The notes under the pieces are model-generated. The model did no database searches and had not been told where the DNA came from. It saw only the letters and a program-made list of their open reading frames with translations. A program made the translations under genes and the position numbers. Shown piece after piece: positions 62,513 through 64,000 of a DNA stretch of 64,000 nucleotides; the stretch's first letter is position 1; each line of letters begins with the position of its first letter. The stretch comes from Lentisphaerae bacterium GWF2_57_35. Lineage in GTDB: Bacteria > Verrucomicrobiota > Kiritimatiellia > CAIQIC01 > GWF2-57-35. Where the stretch lies: NCBI GenBank assembly GCA_001804865.1, contig MHBK01000008.1, positions 1 to 64,000 of the forward strand. Direction: 5' to 3'.

Positions 62513-62641
62513 ATGAAAAAGATATTCGTCATTTTGGTTTTGTTGGGCGCGATGGGATCCTTTACCTCTTGCAATATGCTCCATGGCGCGGGCCAGGACA
62601 TTGAAAACGCCGGTGACGCGGTGAAAGACGCCGCCAACTGA
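62513..62641 (+). CDS. Entericidin-like lipoprotein
   Basis: 42 residues: MKKIFVILVLLGAMGSFTSC is a lipoprotein signal, and the mature tail NMLHGAGQDIENAGDAVKDA is the EcnA/EcnB pattern. It is a small stress-related membrane lipoprotein; in enteric bacteria the pair acts as antidote/toxin in stationary phase. First gene behind regulon promoter 8. Confidence 0.92.
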   Translation: MKKIFVILVLLGAMGSFTSCNMLHGAGQDIENAGDAVKDAAN

Positions 62642-62663
62642 CAGACATCCAACGGAGGCCATT

Positions 62664-62852
62664 ATGCCCCTGATTAACATTGTTATCGTTCTGGTCGTCG
62701 TCGGCGCTGCGCTTTGGGCCATCAACAACTATATCCCCATGGCCCCGCCCATAAAAACGATCCTGAACGTGGTCGTGGTGATCGTGGTTTGCCTGTGGCT
62801 GCTCCAGGTGTTTGGCATCGTCGGCAGCATCCATGACATCACCGTAAAATAA
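62664..62852 (+). CDS. Thivi_2564-type small membrane protein
   Basis: 62 residues, two transmembrane helices: MPLINIVIVLVVVGAALWAI and ILNVVVVIVVCLWLLQVFGI, joined by YIPMAPPIKT. This matches the Thivi_2564 family of small inner-membrane proteins of unknown function. AACGGAGG precedes the start. It lies 22 bases after entericidin and is probably co-transcribed. Confidence 0.88.
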   Translation: MPLINIVIVLVVVGAALWAINNYIPMAPPIKTILNVVVVIVVCLWLLQVFGIVGSIHDITVK

Positions 62853-62866
62853 GTCAGAGAGGAAAA

Positions 62867-63304
62867 ATGAGGCCAACGCCCAAATTCATTCCGATCTTGA
62901 CCATGGGTCTGCTGTTTGGCGGCATGGCGGTCTTCATCCCGGCCAATCTCTTTCCAGCGCCTGTGGACAAAGGGTTCGTTATGGTCGGGACGGCCGTTTT
63001 CTTCGCGGGTCTGGTTATCGCGCTCGTGGGCGCGATCTGGTCGATCTGTACGCTCACCAATCCCGCCCAGCGCAGAACCTATGGCCTCGCCACGCCGGTC
63101 GTCACCATTCTGGTCGCGGCGTTCGCCTGGTCCGGGGCTTCGTTGACCGTCTACAAGTTCAAGAAATCGAGCGATATTCGAACAGAAGCGGACGCACAAA
63201 TGGTCGCGAAAACCGTGCAGCAAATAAATCTCCCCGCGGTCGGACGCAAGTCTCCTGCAGAGCAAAGCGTCCCGCCGCCGCCGTCGAACGACGCGGGCGA
63301 GTGA
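62867..63304 (+). CDS. Three-helix membrane protein of unknown function
   Basis: 145 residues from ATG 62867 with GAGAGGAAAA upstream. Three hydrophobic helices (FIPILTMGLLFGGMAVFIPA, VGTAVFFAGLVIALVGAIWS, TPVVTILVAAFAWSG) precede a soluble tail (KKSSDIRTEADAQMVAKTVQ) and a Pro-rich end. No family recognised. It lies 14 bases after the preceding gene. Confidence 0.75.
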   Translation: MRPTPKFIPILTMGLLFGGMAVFIPANLFPAPVDKGFVMVGTAVFFAGLVIALVGAIWSICTLTNPAQRRTYGLATPVVTILVAAFAWSGASLTVYKFKKSSDIRTEADAQMVAKTVQQINLPAVGRKSPAEQSVPPPPSNDAGE

Positions 63305-63313
63305 AAACGATAT

Positions 63314-64000
63314 ATGGAAGCAGGTTCTGAAATTAAAAAGATCGCGTTTCTCGGCGACTATCTGCCGCGCAAGTGCGGCATCGCCACGTTCACGTCCGAC
63401 ATACTGACCTCCGTGGCCGCCGCCTACCCGCAAAGCCAGTGCTTCGCCGTGCCGGTAAACGACCTCGCGGGCGGCTACGAATATCCGGACGTCGTTCGCT
63501 TCGAGATTGAGGAACAGGATTTGCCCTCGTACCAGCGCGCGGCGGACTTCCTGAACATCAGCAACGTGGACATGGTCTGCGTGCAGCACGAGTTCGGGAT
63601 CTACGGCGGGCCCGCCGGCAGCCATGTGCTGGCGCTGTTGCGCGAGTTGAACATGCCCGTCGTCACCACCCTCCACACCCTCCTGAGCGCTCCCAGCGCG
63701 GAGCAGCAGCTCGTGATGAAGGAATTGATCGCGCGATCGACCCGGCTGGTGGTCATGAGCGAGCGGGGAAAACGCATGCTGCAAGAGGTTTACCAGGCGC
63801 CGCCGGCCAAGGTGGATTTCATCCCGCACGGCATCCCCGACATCCCGTTTATCGACCCGAATTATTACAAGGACCAATTCGGCGTGGAAGGACGGGTGGT
63901 GTTGCTCACCTTCGGCCTGCTTTCGCCGAACAAGGGCATCGAGCAGGTGCTCATGGCGTTGCCGGCCATTCTGGCGGATTTTCCCGATGTGGTGTACATC
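63314..64000 (+). CDS. GT4-family glycosyltransferase, cut by the window edge
   Basis: The first 229 residues of a GT-B fold glycosyltransferase. It opens KKIAFLGDYLPRKCGIATFT, with VQHEFGIYGGPAGSHVLALL, TTLHTLLSAPSAEQQ and HGIPDIPFIDP, and continues to FGLLSPNKGIEQVL, the start of the sugar-nucleotide domain. The arrangement resembles mannosyltransferases that act with mannoside phosphorylases. Start ATG 63314 lies 9 bases after the preceding gene, so it belongs to the entericidin cluster and perhaps the same regulon. Confidence 0.88.
   Translation, partial: MEAGSEIKKIAFLGDYLPRKCGIATFTSDILTSVAAAYPQSQCFAVPVNDLAGGYEYPDVVRFEIEEQDLPSYQRAADFLNISNVDMVCVQHEFGIYGGPAGSHVLALLRELNMPVVTTLHTLLSAPSAEQQLVMKELIARSTRLVVMSERGKRMLQEVYQAPPAKVDFIPHGIPDIPFIDPNYYKDQFGVEGRVVLLTFGLLSPNKGIEQVLMALPAILADFPDVVYI

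Overview
The window reads as a chromosomal contig from a free-living, Gram-negative bacterium of the PVC superphylum, most likely Kiritimatiellota or a close verrucomicrobial relative. This is inferred from the very large secreted FG-GAP, InlB-type-repeat and beta-helix proteins. Their C-termini share an 'xIRWPS..GR.Y.(L/V)S..TN(L/V)L.G' signature that I associate with that phylum, and there are many signal peptides and lipoproteins. No rRNA, tRNA or CRISPR array was seen.

Left part (1-30 kb): restriction-gene debris; a DegP/HtrA protease; a secreted protein of unknown function; a thioredoxin-modA-modB operon with no modC in the window; a DUF486 membrane protein; a NifA-like sigma-54 activator; and an operon of acetyl-CoA synthetase (carrying an N-terminal STAS domain), M28 peptidase and beta-carbonic anhydrase. 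Then come three giant surface or secreted proteins (981, 1044 and 2071 residues). They are separated by intergenic DNA full of palindromic repeats, two Tn5-like-ended mini-elements and an IS3 remnant. A complete TatT-associated TRAP transporter operon (tatT-dctP-dctQ-dctM) follows.

Middle part (30-53 kb): signal transduction. There is a PAS hybrid kinase whose receiver lacks the phospho-Asp, an operon of a kinase fragment, a NarL-type kinase and a response regulator, and a later operon of a triple-PAS hybrid kinase, a REC-kinase and a REC-HDOD protein. Between them lie a CopB-type metal ATPase, a GH1 glycosidase with an MGDG-synthase-like glycosyltransferase, bacterioferritin/superoxide dismutase, an alpha/beta hydrolase and an RNB exoribonuclease. 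Many gene remnants and chimeric junctions occur here.

Right part (53-64 kb): an envelope and general-stress island. It holds CbpA/CbpM, the YqjD-YqjE-YqjK-like trio, an AI-2E family permease, PTS enzyme I, two CsbD/DUF3309 modules, a triple-BON protein, a DUF3494 ice-binding-like protein, an entericidin and small membrane proteins, and a glycosyltransferase cut by the window edge.

The main discovery is a shared promoter architecture in the 35-62.5 kb region. Eight intergenic copies of the 19-bp imperfect dyad GTAGGGTWWYACCCCATWG all point the same way toward a downstream gene. At exactly the same offset, 20 bases after the motif, each is followed by a -10-like hexamer (TANNNT in six, near matches in two). 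This places the dyad at about -42, the class II activator position. The genes served (kinase/response-regulator operon, DUF2934, GH1/glycosyltransferase, small membrane protein, YqjDEK, BON/DUF3309/CsbD, ice-binding-like protein, entericidin cluster) look like one positively controlled envelope-stress regulon. Its regulator may be the response regulator encoded at 32397-33083.
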